This document shows, piece by piece, positions 6,818 to 17,200 of a stretch of DNA of 38,280 nt. The DNA is from Saprospiraceae bacterium (GTDB taxonomy: Bacteria; Bacteroidota; Bacteroidia; Chitinophagales; Saprospiraceae), in assembly GCA_024103195.1 (NCBI GenBank), contig JAGFIW010000056.1, positions 1 to 38,280 of the forward strand, given 5' to 3'. A program made the translations under genes and the position numbers. Below the pieces are notes generated by a model, which was not told where the DNA came from, did no database searches, and saw only the letters and a program-made list of their open reading frames with translations. Position 1 is the stretch's first letter. The number at the start of each line of letters is the position of its first letter.

Positions 6818-8662
6818 TTAATATCCGTGATCTTTTTCTCCCTCTTCCATGGGCACAATTTGCGGGATGAATTCATGGCCATCCTTTCCATAATCATAGG
6901 GCCAGCGATGCACAACAGGGAGATTGCCGGGCCAGTTGCCGTGAGGTGGATCGATAGGTGCCGTCCACTCCAGGGTAGTTGCCTTCCAGGGGTTTTTGGT
7001 CGTCTGCAATTTGCCTTTGAAAATGCTGTAAATGAAGTTGATGACAAAGAGCACCTGGAGGGCAAAGGCCAAAATGGCCGCCACCGTGATGAACTTGTTC
7101 ATATCGGCGAAGTGGGAAAAAGCGTCGAAGTTGTCGAATGAGTAATAGCGCCTCGGCACACCAGCCATTCCCAGATAATGCATGGGCCAAAAGATCAGAT
7201 AAGCGGCCAACATGGTGCCCCAAAAATGGATCTGACCCATCGTTTCATTCATGAAGCGGCCAAACATCCGGGGGAACCAGTGATAAATCCCGGCAAACAT
7301 CCCGAAGAAGGCGGCAACCCCCATGACGATATGGAAGTGGGCCACAACAAAATAGGTGTCATGTAACTGGATGTCCAGGGTCGAATTGCCCAGGAATATT
7401 CCGGTAAGGCCACCTGAAATGAACATGGAAACAAATCCGATGGCAAACAAACTGGCGGCATTGAACCGTATGTTGCCCCGGTAGAGGGTGCCAATCCAGT
7501 TGAACACTTTGACGGCTGACGGCACGGCAATGATCAGGGTGAACAAGACGAAGAAATTGGACAGGAAGGGATTCACGCCGGACATGAACATGTGATGGGC
7601 CCAAACGATAAAGGAGAGGAAACCGATGGCGAGCATGGAATAGACCATGGCTTTGTATCCGAAAATCGGCTTCCTGGAGTGGACGGATAGCACCTCCGAC
7701 ACCAGGCCCATGGCCGGCAGGATGATGATATATACTTCCGGATGACCGAGGAACCAAAACAGGTGTTGGTACAGAATCGGACTACCCCCGACATTCTCCA
7801 GGGCCTGACCTCCGATAAAAATCTCGCTGAGGAAAAAGCTGGTTCCCAGGCTACGATCAAAGATGACCAGGAAGAAGGCGGCTGCTACCACGGGGAAGGA
7901 AAGTAGCCCGAGTATGGCCGTGATGAAAAATGCCCAAATGGTCAGCGGCATACGCCACATATTCATCCCTTTGGTACGCAGGTTGAGCACGGTGGTGATG
8001 TAGTTGATACCCCCCAACAAAACGGAAACCACAAACAAGACCAGACTCAAGGTCCACATGGTCATGCCGGCCCCTGAACCTGAAGAGGCCTGAGGCAGGA
8101 TGCTGAGTGGCGGATAGGCGGTCCACCCCCCCGAGAAGGGACCGGTACTCAGGAACAGGGACAAAAACATGACCACACTGGCCAGGAAAAAGAACCAATA
8201 GGAAAACATGTTGAGCAGGGGTGACGCCATATCGCGGGCACCCAACTGGAAAGGAATCAGCAGGTTACTGAAGGTTCCCGAAAGGCCGGCCGTCAATACG
8301 AAGAATACGATGATCGTACCGTGCATGGTGACCAACGCATAGTAGAATTCCGGTGCCAGCGTTCCAATCCCCTCGGCATTGACAGTGATCCATTTGCCCA
8401 GGAGAGGCTTGAGCCACGCCAGGCTTTCCTCGGGGAAACCGAGTTGAAGACGGAAGATCACGGACATGAATGCTCCGACCAATCCCCAGAACATGCCGGT
8501 AAGCAGAAACTGGCGCGCGATCATTTTGTGATCCTGGCTGAAGACATAGTGGGTAATGAAGCTGGTTTGATACTTGTCCCCATGATGGTGCTCATGAAAA
8601 TGGTCATCAAAGCCATTTTCCTTGAGCAGGACTTCTTCATCCCAGGTTTTGAGAGTTGCCAT
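6818..8662 (-). CDS. coxA: Cytochrome c oxidase subunit I
   Basis: The 614-residue catalytic subunit carries heme a and the heme a3/CuB centre and reduces O2 to water while pumping protons. Heme a ligands are H114 (in VTMHGT) and H444, the heme a3 ligand is H442 (VVAHFHIVMG), and the CuB ligands are H307 in GHPEVY with the cross-linked Y311, plus H356 and H357 (WAHHMF). The GHPEVY motif and its tyrosine mark an A-type oxidase. Twelve core helices are expected. The N-terminal segment has an unusual histidine cluster (HFHEHHH, 21-27), and about 60 residues follow the last helix. It is 23 nt downstream of coxB. Confidence 0.98.
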   Translation of the reverse strand: MATLKTWDEEVLLKENGFDDHFHEHHHGDKYQTSFITHYVFSQDHKMIARQFLLTGMFWGLVGAFMSVIFRLQLGFPEESLAWLKPLLGKWITVNAEGIGTLAPEFYYALVTMHGTIIVFFVLTAGLSGTFSNLLIPFQLGARDMASPLLNMFSYWFFFLASVVMFLSLFLSTGPFSGGWTAYPPLSILPQASSGSGAGMTMWTLSLVLFVVSVLLGGINYITTVLNLRTKGMNMWRMPLTIWAFFITAILGLLSFPVVAAAFFLVIFDRSLGTSFFLSEIFIGGQALENVGGSPILYQHLFWFLGHPEVYIIILPAMGLVSEVLSVHSRKPIFGYKAMVYSMLAIGFLSFIVWAHHMFMSGVNPFLSNFFVLFTLIIAVPSAVKVFNWIGTLYRGNIRFNAASLFAIGFVSMFISGGLTGIFLGNSTLDIQLHDTYFVVAHFHIVMGVAAFFGMFAGIYHWFPRMFGRFMNETMGQIHFWGTMLAAYLIFWPMHYLGMAGVPRRYYSFDNFDAFSHFADMNKFITVAAILAFALQVLFVINFIYSIFKGKLQTTKNPWKATTLEWTAPIDPPHGNWPGNLPVVHRWPYDYGKDGHEFIPQIVPMEEGEKDHGY

Positions 8663-8685
8663 GTTTTCCCGGTTTAGGTCTTGAA

Positions 8686-10182
8686 TTATTTGTTGATAAC
8701 ACGGAATTCCGTCCGGCGGTTGGCCGCTCTACCTTCTTCCGTATCATTGGCCGACAAAGGCCGGGCACTGCCAAATCCCTCGGCGGTGAGGCGATCGGCG
8801 GGGATGCCCTGGGTCACGAGGTACTGAACAACGGCTTCGGCCCTTTGAAGGGACAGGGTTTGATTGGCGGCTTCGTCGCCCACATTATCGGTATGTCCTT
8901 CAATGCTGATGCGAAGGGCAGCATTCTCCCTGAGGGCACCGGCGAGTTGATCCAACTCATACCGGCTATCGGCGGTCAGGGTAGCCGACCCGGTTTCGTA
9001 GTTGACATAGCGGAGAGGCAGTGTTTTGCTGGAGAAGTCTTCCGCCTGGAGGACTTCTTTCAGGCTGGCACCGAACTCGGCGGCGCGTGCCTTGACCTCG
9101 ATTTCGAGAATCCTGCCTTTGAGCGGATCTTCATCTCCATTCCTGATATTGCCCAAATAATAGGAGGACTGCTGTTTCAGCCATTCCTGGTATTCCTCCT
9201 CACTGACAATCCGGACAATTCGACGCATGGAGAAGTGGCCACTGCCACACAACTCTGCACAAGCGAGCTCATACTCGAATTTTTCCCATTTCTGAGGACC
9301 TTCAGGGTCTTCGGGATCTGCGGGTACCTGGTATTCCGGATACTTGCTCAATTCCTTGCGGTATTCCTCGGTCGTTTTGGTCGGTGTAAACACAAAATAG
9401 GTAGGGATCCCCGGCACTGCATCCATCTTGACGCGGAAATGCGGGAGATAGAAGTTGTGCAGGACATCCCGCGCAATGATTCTGACACGAACCTTCTTGC
9501 CGACGGGCAGGACGAGTTCGGAGGGCTGGAAGTCATCGTGATTTTTGACATCAGTCCAATCCTGGCCTATGGGATTGAGGCCGGTAATGAGCTTGTAATT
9601 CCGGGCGCCGAGTCTGCCGTCTTCCCCCGGATAGCGCAGGAGCCAGTTGAACTGGACACCTGTGGCTTCGATTTCGATATGCTCTTCGTCTTCACCGACA
9701 TCGGCCATGATCTCATTCCAGGCATCAAGGCCCCCGATGACCAGCAGAGCCATAACGACGGCGGGAATAATGGTCCACACCAGCTCTAGCTTGTCATTGT
9801 GGGCGATGAAGTCGGCTTTGCGTCCGCGCCGGCCCCGATATTTCCAGGCAAACCAGAAGAGGGCGATGTGGGTGATGACGAAAACGATACCCGTGAAGAA
9901 CAGGGTGATATTGAAGAGGAAATCAATGGACCCACCGTGTTCGGAAGCTGCCTGGTGAGGGCCGAATCCCAGCATCCAGTTCTTGTAATAAAGCGATGAC
10001 CAGATACATCCGCCCAGGAAGACAACCATGAAAATCACGGAGAGCATCCCGTTCCATTTGTTTGTTTCCATCTGGGCGTCTTCCTCTCCGCGGATGGAGG
10101 AAGCCAGTTCCGTCACCTTCCCGATCTGTACAATGACGATCGTGATCAGGATGAGGCATATGAAGATGAGTAAAGCGGTCAT
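8686..10182 (-). CDS. coxB: Cytochrome c oxidase subunit II fused to a C-terminal OmpA domain
   Basis: The 498-residue product has four predicted N-terminal helices (about 3-21, 45-66, 88-111 and 134-153), two more than the minimal subunit II. The periplasmic cupredoxin domain (about 165-325) has a complete CuA site: H242, C308, E310, C312, H316 and M319 (CAELCGSGHFSM). After a linker (about 340-385), an OmpA-like domain follows (about 386-498). It contains GHTDNVG with D432, LSLQRAEAV with R447, and GRAANRRTEF near the end; D432 and R447 are the residues expected to bind diaminopimelate in peptidoglycan. No CXXCH is present, so this is not a caa3-type cytochrome c fusion. The reading frame is continuous. 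The gene lies 8 nt downstream of actF. Confidence 0.96.
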   Translation of the reverse strand: MTALLIFICLILITIVIVQIGKVTELASSIRGEEDAQMETNKWNGMLSVIFMVVFLGGCIWSSLYYKNWMLGFGPHQAASEHGGSIDFLFNITLFFTGIVFVITHIALFWFAWKYRGRRGRKADFIAHNDKLELVWTIIPAVVMALLVIGGLDAWNEIMADVGEDEEHIEIEATGVQFNWLLRYPGEDGRLGARNYKLITGLNPIGQDWTDVKNHDDFQPSELVLPVGKKVRVRIIARDVLHNFYLPHFRVKMDAVPGIPTYFVFTPTKTTEEYRKELSKYPEYQVPADPEDPEGPQKWEKFEYELACAELCGSGHFSMRRIVRIVSEEEYQEWLKQQSSYYLGNIRNGDEDPLKGRILEIEVKARAAEFGASLKEVLQAEDFSSKTLPLRYVNYETGSATLTADSRYELDQLAGALRENAALRISIEGHTDNVGDEAANQTLSLQRAEAVVQYLVTQGIPADRLTAEGFGSARPLSANDTEEGRAANRRTEFRVINK

Positions 10183-10190
10183 TTACCAGA

Positions 10191-11480
10191 TTATTGAACG
10201 TGATGGTGTAAGCTTTCAGCCAGGAATGGGTCGTTTTTGGGGAGGAGTGGCGCTTTTTCCAGCCTGGTGAAGACAAACCAGATGAAAAAGGCCAAAAAGC
10301 CCAGAAAGGTGCCCCATTCCAACAGTCCGGGAATGGTAAACCCGGCTGCAAAATCGCTGTGGTGGTGAGCGGCTTCAGCAGCGCCGCCTTCAGTTCCATG
10401 ATGGGCCAGCACTTCGTGCGTGGTGTGCAGAACACCGGGTTTGATCATCTGGAAAAAATCCAGAAATCGCCCGAGAAGAACCGCCAGGGAAACAAAGAAC
10501 AAGGTGCCCACCTTTCTTTTGGTGTCATTCCGCATCAGGACAAAGAAGGGAAGCAGGAAATTGATGACCAGATTGCCATAAAACAGGACGGGGTATTCGT
10601 TGATCCTGGTATGGAAATATACCGTTTCCTCCCCGACGTTGCCGTACCATATCAGCATGTATTGGGAAAACCACAGGTATGTCCAGAAGATGCTGAAGGC
10701 AAAGAGATACTTGCCGAGATCATGCAAGTGTTCGGTAGTCACAAAAAGCATGACCCCTCTGGCGTGGAGGTAGATGATCATCAGGATGGTCAGGGCCATA
10801 AATGCTACAAACCAACTGGCGGTCGTGTACCAGGCAAAGAGGGTACTGTACCAATGGGAGTCGACGGACATCACCCATTGCCAGATCAGGGCTGCACTGG
10901 TGAATCCTCCGACCGGGAGAAAGATGGCGGCATACTTTTTATAGGTGCGGTACTGTCTGAAAGAAGCATCCCCATTGTTGTCTTCGCTGATCGACAATTT
11001 GCGCATGGGCCGGGCGAAAAGGAAATACCAGATGCCGACGATCAGCAGCGTTCCGAAGGTGTACCAGTACTTGTTGAGGAATCCAGCCTTACCGGAAAGC
11101 ACCGGATCGGCCTTTACCGCCTCTGTGTCCGACCAGTGGTACAGATGGTGCAAATGTCCCCACAGCCCTGCAATGACTACGAGCAAAAGGGCCAAACCCG
11201 CCAACAAAAACAAGGAGTAACTTTCCCACAGCCTTTTGACAACGGTGTGCCAGCCGGCATAAGCCGTTGTAAATGCGGCGAGTACAAAAAGTGCCACAAA
11301 GGAGATGCCGGTAAAAAACACAGCATTCATCAGGTAATTGGACCAGAAGCGGGAGTGCAAAGCGTCATCTCCCAGGAAGGTGATGACCATGCACAAAACG
11401 CCCAGGCCCATAAATCCGAAGAGGACCGAACGCTCGCGTTTCGTCATGGTGAAAGTAAGGTCTCCGGTATGCATCGCCAT
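10191..11480 (-). CDS. actF: Alternative Complex III subunit ActF (NrfD/PsrC-like membrane protein)
   Basis: The 429-residue product has about ten membrane helices and is related to ActC. In characterised complexes ActF is the second polysulfide-reductase-like membrane subunit, paired with ActC to form the membrane platform. Visible features are a short cytoplasmic N-terminus (TMTKRERSVLFGFMGLG), a hydrophilic loop with HHLYHWSDTEAV (about 110-122) and a His-rich stretch AAEAAHHHSDFAAGF before the last helix. It is the sixth gene of the act series, 31 nt after actE and 8 nt before coxB, which directly links ACIII and oxidase genes. A second start (residue 3) is possible. Confidence 0.9.
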   Translation of the reverse strand: MAMHTGDLTFTMTKRERSVLFGFMGLGVLCMVITFLGDDALHSRFWSNYLMNAVFFTGISFVALFVLAAFTTAYAGWHTVVKRLWESYSLFLLAGLALLLVVIAGLWGHLHHLYHWSDTEAVKADPVLSGKAGFLNKYWYTFGTLLIVGIWYFLFARPMRKLSISEDNNGDASFRQYRTYKKYAAIFLPVGGFTSAALIWQWVMSVDSHWYSTLFAWYTTASWFVAFMALTILMIIYLHARGVMLFVTTEHLHDLGKYLFAFSIFWTYLWFSQYMLIWYGNVGEETVYFHTRINEYPVLFYGNLVINFLLPFFVLMRNDTKRKVGTLFFVSLAVLLGRFLDFFQMIKPGVLHTTHEVLAHHGTEGGAAEAAHHHSDFAAGFTIPGLLEWGTFLGFLAFFIWFVFTRLEKAPLLPKNDPFLAESLHHHVQ

Positions 11481-11511
11481 GGTGAGTGGTTTGACTTATT
11501 GACTTAGAGGA

Positions 11512-12282
11512 TCATTGCTGGGGTTGGTCTCCTGCCGGACCGTTGGCGGTGGCAGCAGCACTGGTCAGCGTATTTTCAGATTCGTTGTAGGTCTTTTTGG
11601 CTACCGCCGCCTGGAGGGAGCGGATATAATGAATGACCTGCCATCTCTCTTCATAGGAGAGTTTGTCGGCATAACCGCCCATTACATTTTTGCCATACAT
11701 GATACTGTGATAGAACCGCCCCTCGGTAGCAGCAATGAAATCTTCGGAAACCAAATTGGCCGGCTGGGCAGGATACACTCCGCCGTCATCGCGAACCAGA
11801 TATCCGGCGCCATCCGCTTTCTCACCATGGCATATGCCGCAATAAATGGTGTAGAGTTCTTTGCCGCGTGCGATGCCACTATCGGTGATCGGGAATGGAT
11901 TGGTGCGTATCTCGGCCATCGCCTGGGCGCGCGATTCTTCCGTATCGACATATGGGTAAGGCACGGCCCCATTGGGCGGCAGAGACATGTCATTCGGATT
12001 GGCGGCGACATCGGAGGCTGGTGCTCCCGCGAAGCCCCGGGCGATGGTGCCATGGACCGGAAGCCGGGGTTGAGCGAGATCACGGCGTTTGATGACACTT
12101 TCTTCATCCCAGGTATTGGGGCCGTAATCAAAGGCCACATTGGCTTCGTAGGCCACGGAATGTGCCATATCGGGCATGAATTCGCGCCCTGTGCGATCTC
12201 CCTCCGCCGGAGAGCAGGATGACATGAGCGCCAGGGCAAGGGCCCCGCTAGTGCAAAAAATCAAGGACATGTATCTGCGCAT
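11512..12282 (-). CDS. actE: Alternative Complex III subunit ActE (monoheme cytochrome c lipoprotein)
   Basis: The 256-residue product is a periplasmic monoheme cytochrome c. A lipoprotein signal is visible (ALALALMSSC, lipidation at C23), the heme motif CGICH lies at 148-152, and a likely Met axial ligand is M201 (in YGKNVMGGY). A long N-terminal stretch before the heme domain resembles known ActE proteins. ActE is thought to hand electrons from the ActA hemes to the oxidase CuA site. The in-frame start at 12309 would overlap actD by 17 nt; the ATG at 12282, 10 nt after the actD stop, gives a standard lipoprotein signal and is chosen. The C-terminus is a flexible Ala/Ser/Thr tail. Confidence 0.93.
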   Translation of the reverse strand: MRRYMSLIFCTSGALALALMSSCSPAEGDRTGREFMPDMAHSVAYEANVAFDYGPNTWDEESVIKRRDLAQPRLPVHGTIARGFAGAPASDVAANPNDMSLPPNGAVPYPYVDTEESRAQAMAEIRTNPFPITDSGIARGKELYTIYCGICHGEKADGAGYLVRDDGGVYPAQPANLVSEDFIAATEGRFYHSIMYGKNVMGGYADKLSYEERWQVIHYIRSLQAAVAKKTYNESENTLTSAAATANGPAGDQPQQ

Positions 12283-12292
12283 GGGTCGGGAA

Positions 12293-12823
12293 TTAAAGGG
12301 ATTTGGCATGGATTTCTTCTGCTCCGGTCCTGGTCAGAAAATCGCGCAGGCGCTGGATCTCTTCCGGGGCACAGTGATCCGCATCGAATGCGATACAGAA
12401 TTTGTCATCCGTGATACGGTCATCGAGGACGGGATTGGTCACACCAGGTCCCAGGCCACACACCGTATAGAAGGACACCACCATACCTATAGCTGCAAAC
12501 AAGACCGTCAATTCAAAGGTAATGGGGATGAAGGAGGGAACAGACCAATAGGGTTTGCCACCAAAAATGATGGGCCAGTCACGGGTAAAGATCCAGGTCA
12601 TGCCCAAAAAGGCGGTCAATGTGCCCAGAGCGCCAAATACAAATCCGGCAATATGCAAGCGGGATTCCTCCAAATGCATGGCTTTGTCGAGCCCATGGAC
12701 AGGAAACGGCGTGTACACATCCATGATATCGAGATGCTGATGATGCGCCTCTTTGACGGCCTTCAACAGGATTTCCTCGTCGTTGTAAAGTCCAAAAACG
12801 ACCTCTTTATGCTGCTTTTTCAT
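12293..12823 (-). CDS. actD: Alternative Complex III subunit ActD (DUF3341)
   Basis: The 176-residue protein has a cytoplasmic N-terminal domain (KKQHKEVVFGLYNDEEILLKAV, then the stretch HHLDIMDVYTPFPVHGLD). Two membrane helices follow (about 57-78 and 98-122), then a C-terminal cytoplasmic domain with DRITDDKFCIAFDAD. This is the DUF3341 pattern of ActD, which caps the membrane subunits on the cytoplasmic side. It lies 24 nt after actC. Confidence 0.94.
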   Translation of the reverse strand: MKKQHKEVVFGLYNDEEILLKAVKEAHHQHLDIMDVYTPFPVHGLDKAMHLEESRLHIAGFVFGALGTLTAFLGMTWIFTRDWPIIFGGKPYWSVPSFIPITFELTVLFAAIGMVVSFYTVCGLGPGVTNPVLDDRITDDKFCIAFDADHCAPEEIQRLRDFLTRTGAEEIHAKSL

Positions 12824-12847
12824 AGGTGAGTTTCTACAGACGAGTGA

Positions 12848-14266
12848 TCAGTGAGCGGATTCCTGAACAGTTTCTTCCTTGTTGTGACCCCCTTTGGCTT
12901 TAGAGCCGATATACTGGTCGCCGGCGGTCTTGAGGATATGCTTGACCTCGGCGATGGCCACTACGGGCGCCACCCTGGTGAACAGGAGATAAAGGGTGAA
13001 GAAGAGTCCAATGGACCCTACATAGATGCCGATTTCAACCCAGGTGGGTGTGTAATAACTCCAGCTTGAGGGCAGGTAATCACGTGCCAGGGTGGTGGCG
13101 ATAATGACAAAACGCTCAAACCACATTCCTATATTGACAAAAATGCTCATCAGGAATGTCCAGAAGATGGATCGGCGAATCTTTTTGAACCAGAATATCT
13201 GGGGGGAGAGCACATTGCAGGCCATCATACCGAAGTAGGACCACCAGTAGATCCCGAAGGCGCGATTAAAAAAGGCGAACTGCTCATAGATATACCCGGA
13301 ATACCAGGCAATGAACAGTTCGGTGAGGTAGGCGACACCGACGATGGTCCCCGTCAATAGGATCACCTTGTTCATCGACTCGATATGATTGATGGTGATA
13401 TACTGTTCGAGTTTGAGCAGTTTTCGCGTGATCAACATCAGGGTTTGCACCATGGCAAAGCCGGAGAAAATGGCCCCGGCGACGAAGTACGGCGGAAAAA
13501 TAGTGGTATGCCAACCCGGGATGACGGAGGTGGCAAAGTCAAAGCTCACAATGGTGTGCACGGAAAGAACGAGGGGGGTGGCCAACCCAGCCAGGATGAG
13601 GGAGAGGGATTCCCAGCGTTGCCAGTGTTTGGCCGAGCCCGTCCACCCGAAGGAGAGCAGGTTGTACATCTTCTTGCGAAACCCGGATGCCCTGTCGCGA
13701 ACAGTAGCGAAATCGGGTACCAGTCCTGTATACCAGAAGAGCAGCGATACGGTAAAGTAAGTACTGATGGCGAAAATGTCCCAGAGCAGCGGGGAATTGA
13801 AATTGACCCAAAGCGGCCCGCGTGTATTGGGATAGGGGAACATGAAGAAGTCAAACCAGGGCCGGCCGGTGTGAATGGCCGGGAAAAGGCCGGCACACAT
13901 GACGGCGAATATGGTCATGGCTTCTGCCGCGCGGTTGACCCCTGTGCGCCATTTCTGGCGGAACAGCAACAGAATGGCGGAAATGAGGGTGCCGGCATGA
14001 CCAATACCGATCCACCAGACAAAGTTGGTGATATCGTAGCCCCAACCGATAGTCCTGTTGAGATTCCAGCTACCAATACCGAACCAGATGGTCCAGGCGA
14101 TGGAAAAGAAACCGAAGGTCATGACCGCCCCGGAAACCATAAAGGCGATGATCCAGGACAAACTTGGGGCTTTTTCGGTAGGGCCGCAAAGGTCCTCCGA
14201 GATATCATGGTAGGTTTTCCCTCCTTCGATCAAAGGCTCCCGCACGGGAGCGATTGGGGTATGCAT
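12848..14266 (-). CDS. actC: Alternative Complex III subunit ActC (NrfD family, quinol-binding membrane protein)
   Basis: The 472-residue protein has ten predicted membrane helices and is the NrfD/PsrC-type subunit that carries the quinol-oxidation site close to the ActB 3Fe-4S cluster. Typical segments are WTIWFGIGSWNLNRTIGWGYDITNFVWWIGIGHAG (given here only as a region, about residues 60-95), IHTGRPWFDFFMFPYPN (about 130-146) and WSYFGMMACNVLSPQIFW late in the chain. The His near GIGHAGT and the acidic residues nearby are the likely quinol-site and proton-path positions by family analogy. The gene is 30 nt after actB and 24 nt before actD. Confidence 0.95.
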   Translation of the reverse strand: MHTPIAPVREPLIEGGKTYHDISEDLCGPTEKAPSLSWIIAFMVSGAVMTFGFFSIAWTIWFGIGSWNLNRTIGWGYDITNFVWWIGIGHAGTLISAILLLFRQKWRTGVNRAAEAMTIFAVMCAGLFPAIHTGRPWFDFFMFPYPNTRGPLWVNFNSPLLWDIFAISTYFTVSLLFWYTGLVPDFATVRDRASGFRKKMYNLLSFGWTGSAKHWQRWESLSLILAGLATPLVLSVHTIVSFDFATSVIPGWHTTIFPPYFVAGAIFSGFAMVQTLMLITRKLLKLEQYITINHIESMNKVILLTGTIVGVAYLTELFIAWYSGYIYEQFAFFNRAFGIYWWSYFGMMACNVLSPQIFWFKKIRRSIFWTFLMSIFVNIGMWFERFVIIATTLARDYLPSSWSYYTPTWVEIGIYVGSIGLFFTLYLLFTRVAPVVAIAEVKHILKTAGDQYIGSKAKGGHNKEETVQESAH

Positions 14267-14296
14267 ATCGCTTGGGCTTTTGCGTGTTTAATGGTA

Positions 14297-17200
14297 TCAG
14301 CTTTCCAGTGATGCATGACGGTTGAGCACTTTGGCCCGGTAATTCACCGATGGTCTCGTATTGACCTCCTCAAGAACCTGATAGACGAGTGGGGACTCCA
14401 ATTCACTATGCAGCCTTCCTTCCTTGTCGTTGAGGTCTCCGAAGGTGATGGCCCCGGTCGGGCATGCCGTCATACAGGCAGATTTGACATCCCCATCCCG
14501 GAGTGGGCGACCTTCCTTCTTGGCGGTCAGCTTTCCTTCCTGGATGCGTTGTACACAGAAGCTGCACTTTTCCATGACGCCCCGTGACCGAACGGTCACA
14601 TCGGGATTGAGGACCATGCGCGTGAGGTTGTCGGCGCCGAAGGGCAGTTCCTCCTGACCTAGGCGAGGCTCATTGACCGGGAATATGTCGGCCTTGGTGT
14701 AATCCAGCCAGTTGAAGCGCCGAACCTTGTACGGACAGTTGTTGGCACAGTAACGGGTACCGATACAGCGGTTGTAGGCCATTTGGTTGAGCCCTTCCGA
14801 GCTGTGGTTGGTCGCCGAAACCGGACAAACGTTCTCGCAAGGGGCGTTGTCACAATGTTGGCACAACATGGGCTGATAAACCACATTCGGGTTTTCCAGA
14901 TCGCCATAGAAATAGCGGTCTATGCGCAACCACGTCATTTCATGGTGACGGAAGACTTCTTTTTTGCCGACGACAGGCACATTGTTTTCCGCCATACAGG
15001 CCACCGTGCAGGCACCACAACCAATACATGCCGAAAGGTCGATGTGCATCCCCCAGTGGTGACCCAACTGGTAGATGTCCGAGTAGTCGGGATAGAGAGT
15101 CTTTTCATTCAGGCTCTGGAAAGCGGTGCGCTTTTCCCTGATCCTGGTCTCAAGGCCTTTAACCTCTTCAAGGGTACCCTGGAATATGATGGAGCGATCC
15201 ACCAGTGAACCCTGATATCCCTCGCCGATCGTGGCGACGGTCTTTTCGTCCACATTGATGGTCTCACCGTTCTTCTCCTGCCCCTTTACCCCCATGGTAT
15301 GGTGATGCTGGACGCAGGCAAATTCCTTGTCACGCCCGGACTTGCCGGACACCTGTACTTCGCTGACAAATGAGCGGGAATACCCTTCCCCGGAAATATG
15401 GGTCCATCCCCTCGTGTCCGTTCCCACCTGAAGACCGGTGGTCCCGACCACTTCGCGACCATAACCCAGGGCCAGGGCATAGGTGCCCTCGGCCAGACCA
15501 AACTGATGAACGATGGTGACCTCTCTTTCGATACCATTGGCCGTAAGCAGGACCTTGTCGCCATCCTGTAACCCTTTGAACATGGTGTAGGCATTGCCGC
15601 CATCCCAGCCAATCGGAACAAACAAATAATTGCCCCACACGCAGCGGGTCACCGGATCGGGCATCTCCTGCAGCCAGGGATTGCCGGCAAACTGACCGGC
15701 ACCCATGTTGACGGTTTCGAAACAAATCAATTCCTCCCCGGTGCCCGGTTTGGAGATCTGACCGGCCAACGTGGTAACATCCATTTGGCAGGTTGGCGCT
15801 GCACCCGCCGCAGACAGTGCCAGGAGGCCATCATGGAGGCTGCTTTCCCAGAAGGCGGTGAAACTGGCGAATTTGCTCTGTGCCGGAAACAACTGTTCCT
15901 GCCAGTACTTTTTCAGGAATTCGTAATAGGGTTGCTCCGCGGTGCGATCCCATTGATCACTTCCTACCCACACGAGCAGACTTTCTTCCCATTGACGGGT
16001 CTTGAACAGCGGTGCAATGGTGGGCTGCATCAGGTAAACCTGATCAGCTTTGGGTTGGGCATCCCCCCATGATTCGAGTCCGTGGGAGGCGGGCGCCACC
16101 CACTGGCACAATGCCGCTGTCTCATCGAGGGTCAGGCTGCACGATACCCTTGTCTTGACTTTTTGCATGCCTTCGGCGAAAGACTTGCCGAAGGCGGCAT
16201 CAAACACCGGATTCCCGTCCAAAACCACCAATGCATCCACCTTGCCAGACTGCATGTCATCCACGAGGGATTTCATAGCCCGGTCACTTCCCTGTCTCTG
16301 GAGGGAGTAATCGGAAAAAGTGATGGTCGTGTCGTGTGCCCCGAGCGCTTCGTTCATCCGGGCAATCAAGGCTTGTTCGGCCGGGTTGTTGGCGTCACTG
16401 ACCACAAGGGCCATACCGTTGGCTGCGAGGAGTTCTTCAGCAACCCGTGACAAGGCCTGGGCGGCACGGTCATTAACCGATGGCGCCGTGATGGCGGCCA
16501 GCCCCCGGGCGCGGGCAATGGCATTATAAAGGGTCGCGATGGCGGCTCCTTGTTCGGACGGCTTGATCAGAATGCGGTGATCGGCATTGGAACCCGTCAG
16601 CGACATATAACTTTCCACCTGATAGTGACGGGACATGGCAGGATTGGCGGTGTCCGTGATGCGGCGTCCCGCAGCGTAGTCGCGGGCATACTCGACCGGG
16701 GAAATCCAGGTGCCGAGAAAGTCCGCACCAAAGCTGACAATCACCTTGGCCTTGTCAAAATGATAGGACGGCAAAACACGTTTGCCGAAGCACATTTCCT
16801 GGGCATCCAGCAGTCCGGAAGCCGAAACGGGATCATACTGTATCCAGGCAGCTCCGGGACGCGCGTTGACAAAGGCCTGGATGGCTGCCCGGGCAGTAGG
16901 ACTGGCTACCGTGCGGGAGACCAACCGGATGGACGTGGCGGCGGCAAGCGCCTGGCCAACTTCTTTGTCGAGTTCGTCCCAGGAGGCATAGGCGACCTTG
17001 CCTTCCTGTACGCGACCGGCATCCTGAAGCCGGTTGGTATCATAGAGGGAGAGGACGGAAGCCTGTGACCGGGCATTGGTGCCACCGCGGGTCAGCGGGG
17101 CAAGCGCGTTGCCTTCCACTTTGATAGGCCGTCCTTCCCGGGTCTTGACCAGGACAGGGACCACATCTCCTCCATCCACCCAGGCACTGGCATAATAAGT

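Noticed and set aside
8656..9789. 377-codon open frame on the + strand
   Set aside because: It is antisense to coxB, whose CuA and OmpA motifs are intact; the long frame is a by-product of codon bias in GC-rich DNA.
8686..10182. caa3-type oxidase with cytochrome c fused to subunit II
   Set aside because: There is no CXXCH in the protein; the C-terminal domain is OmpA-like.
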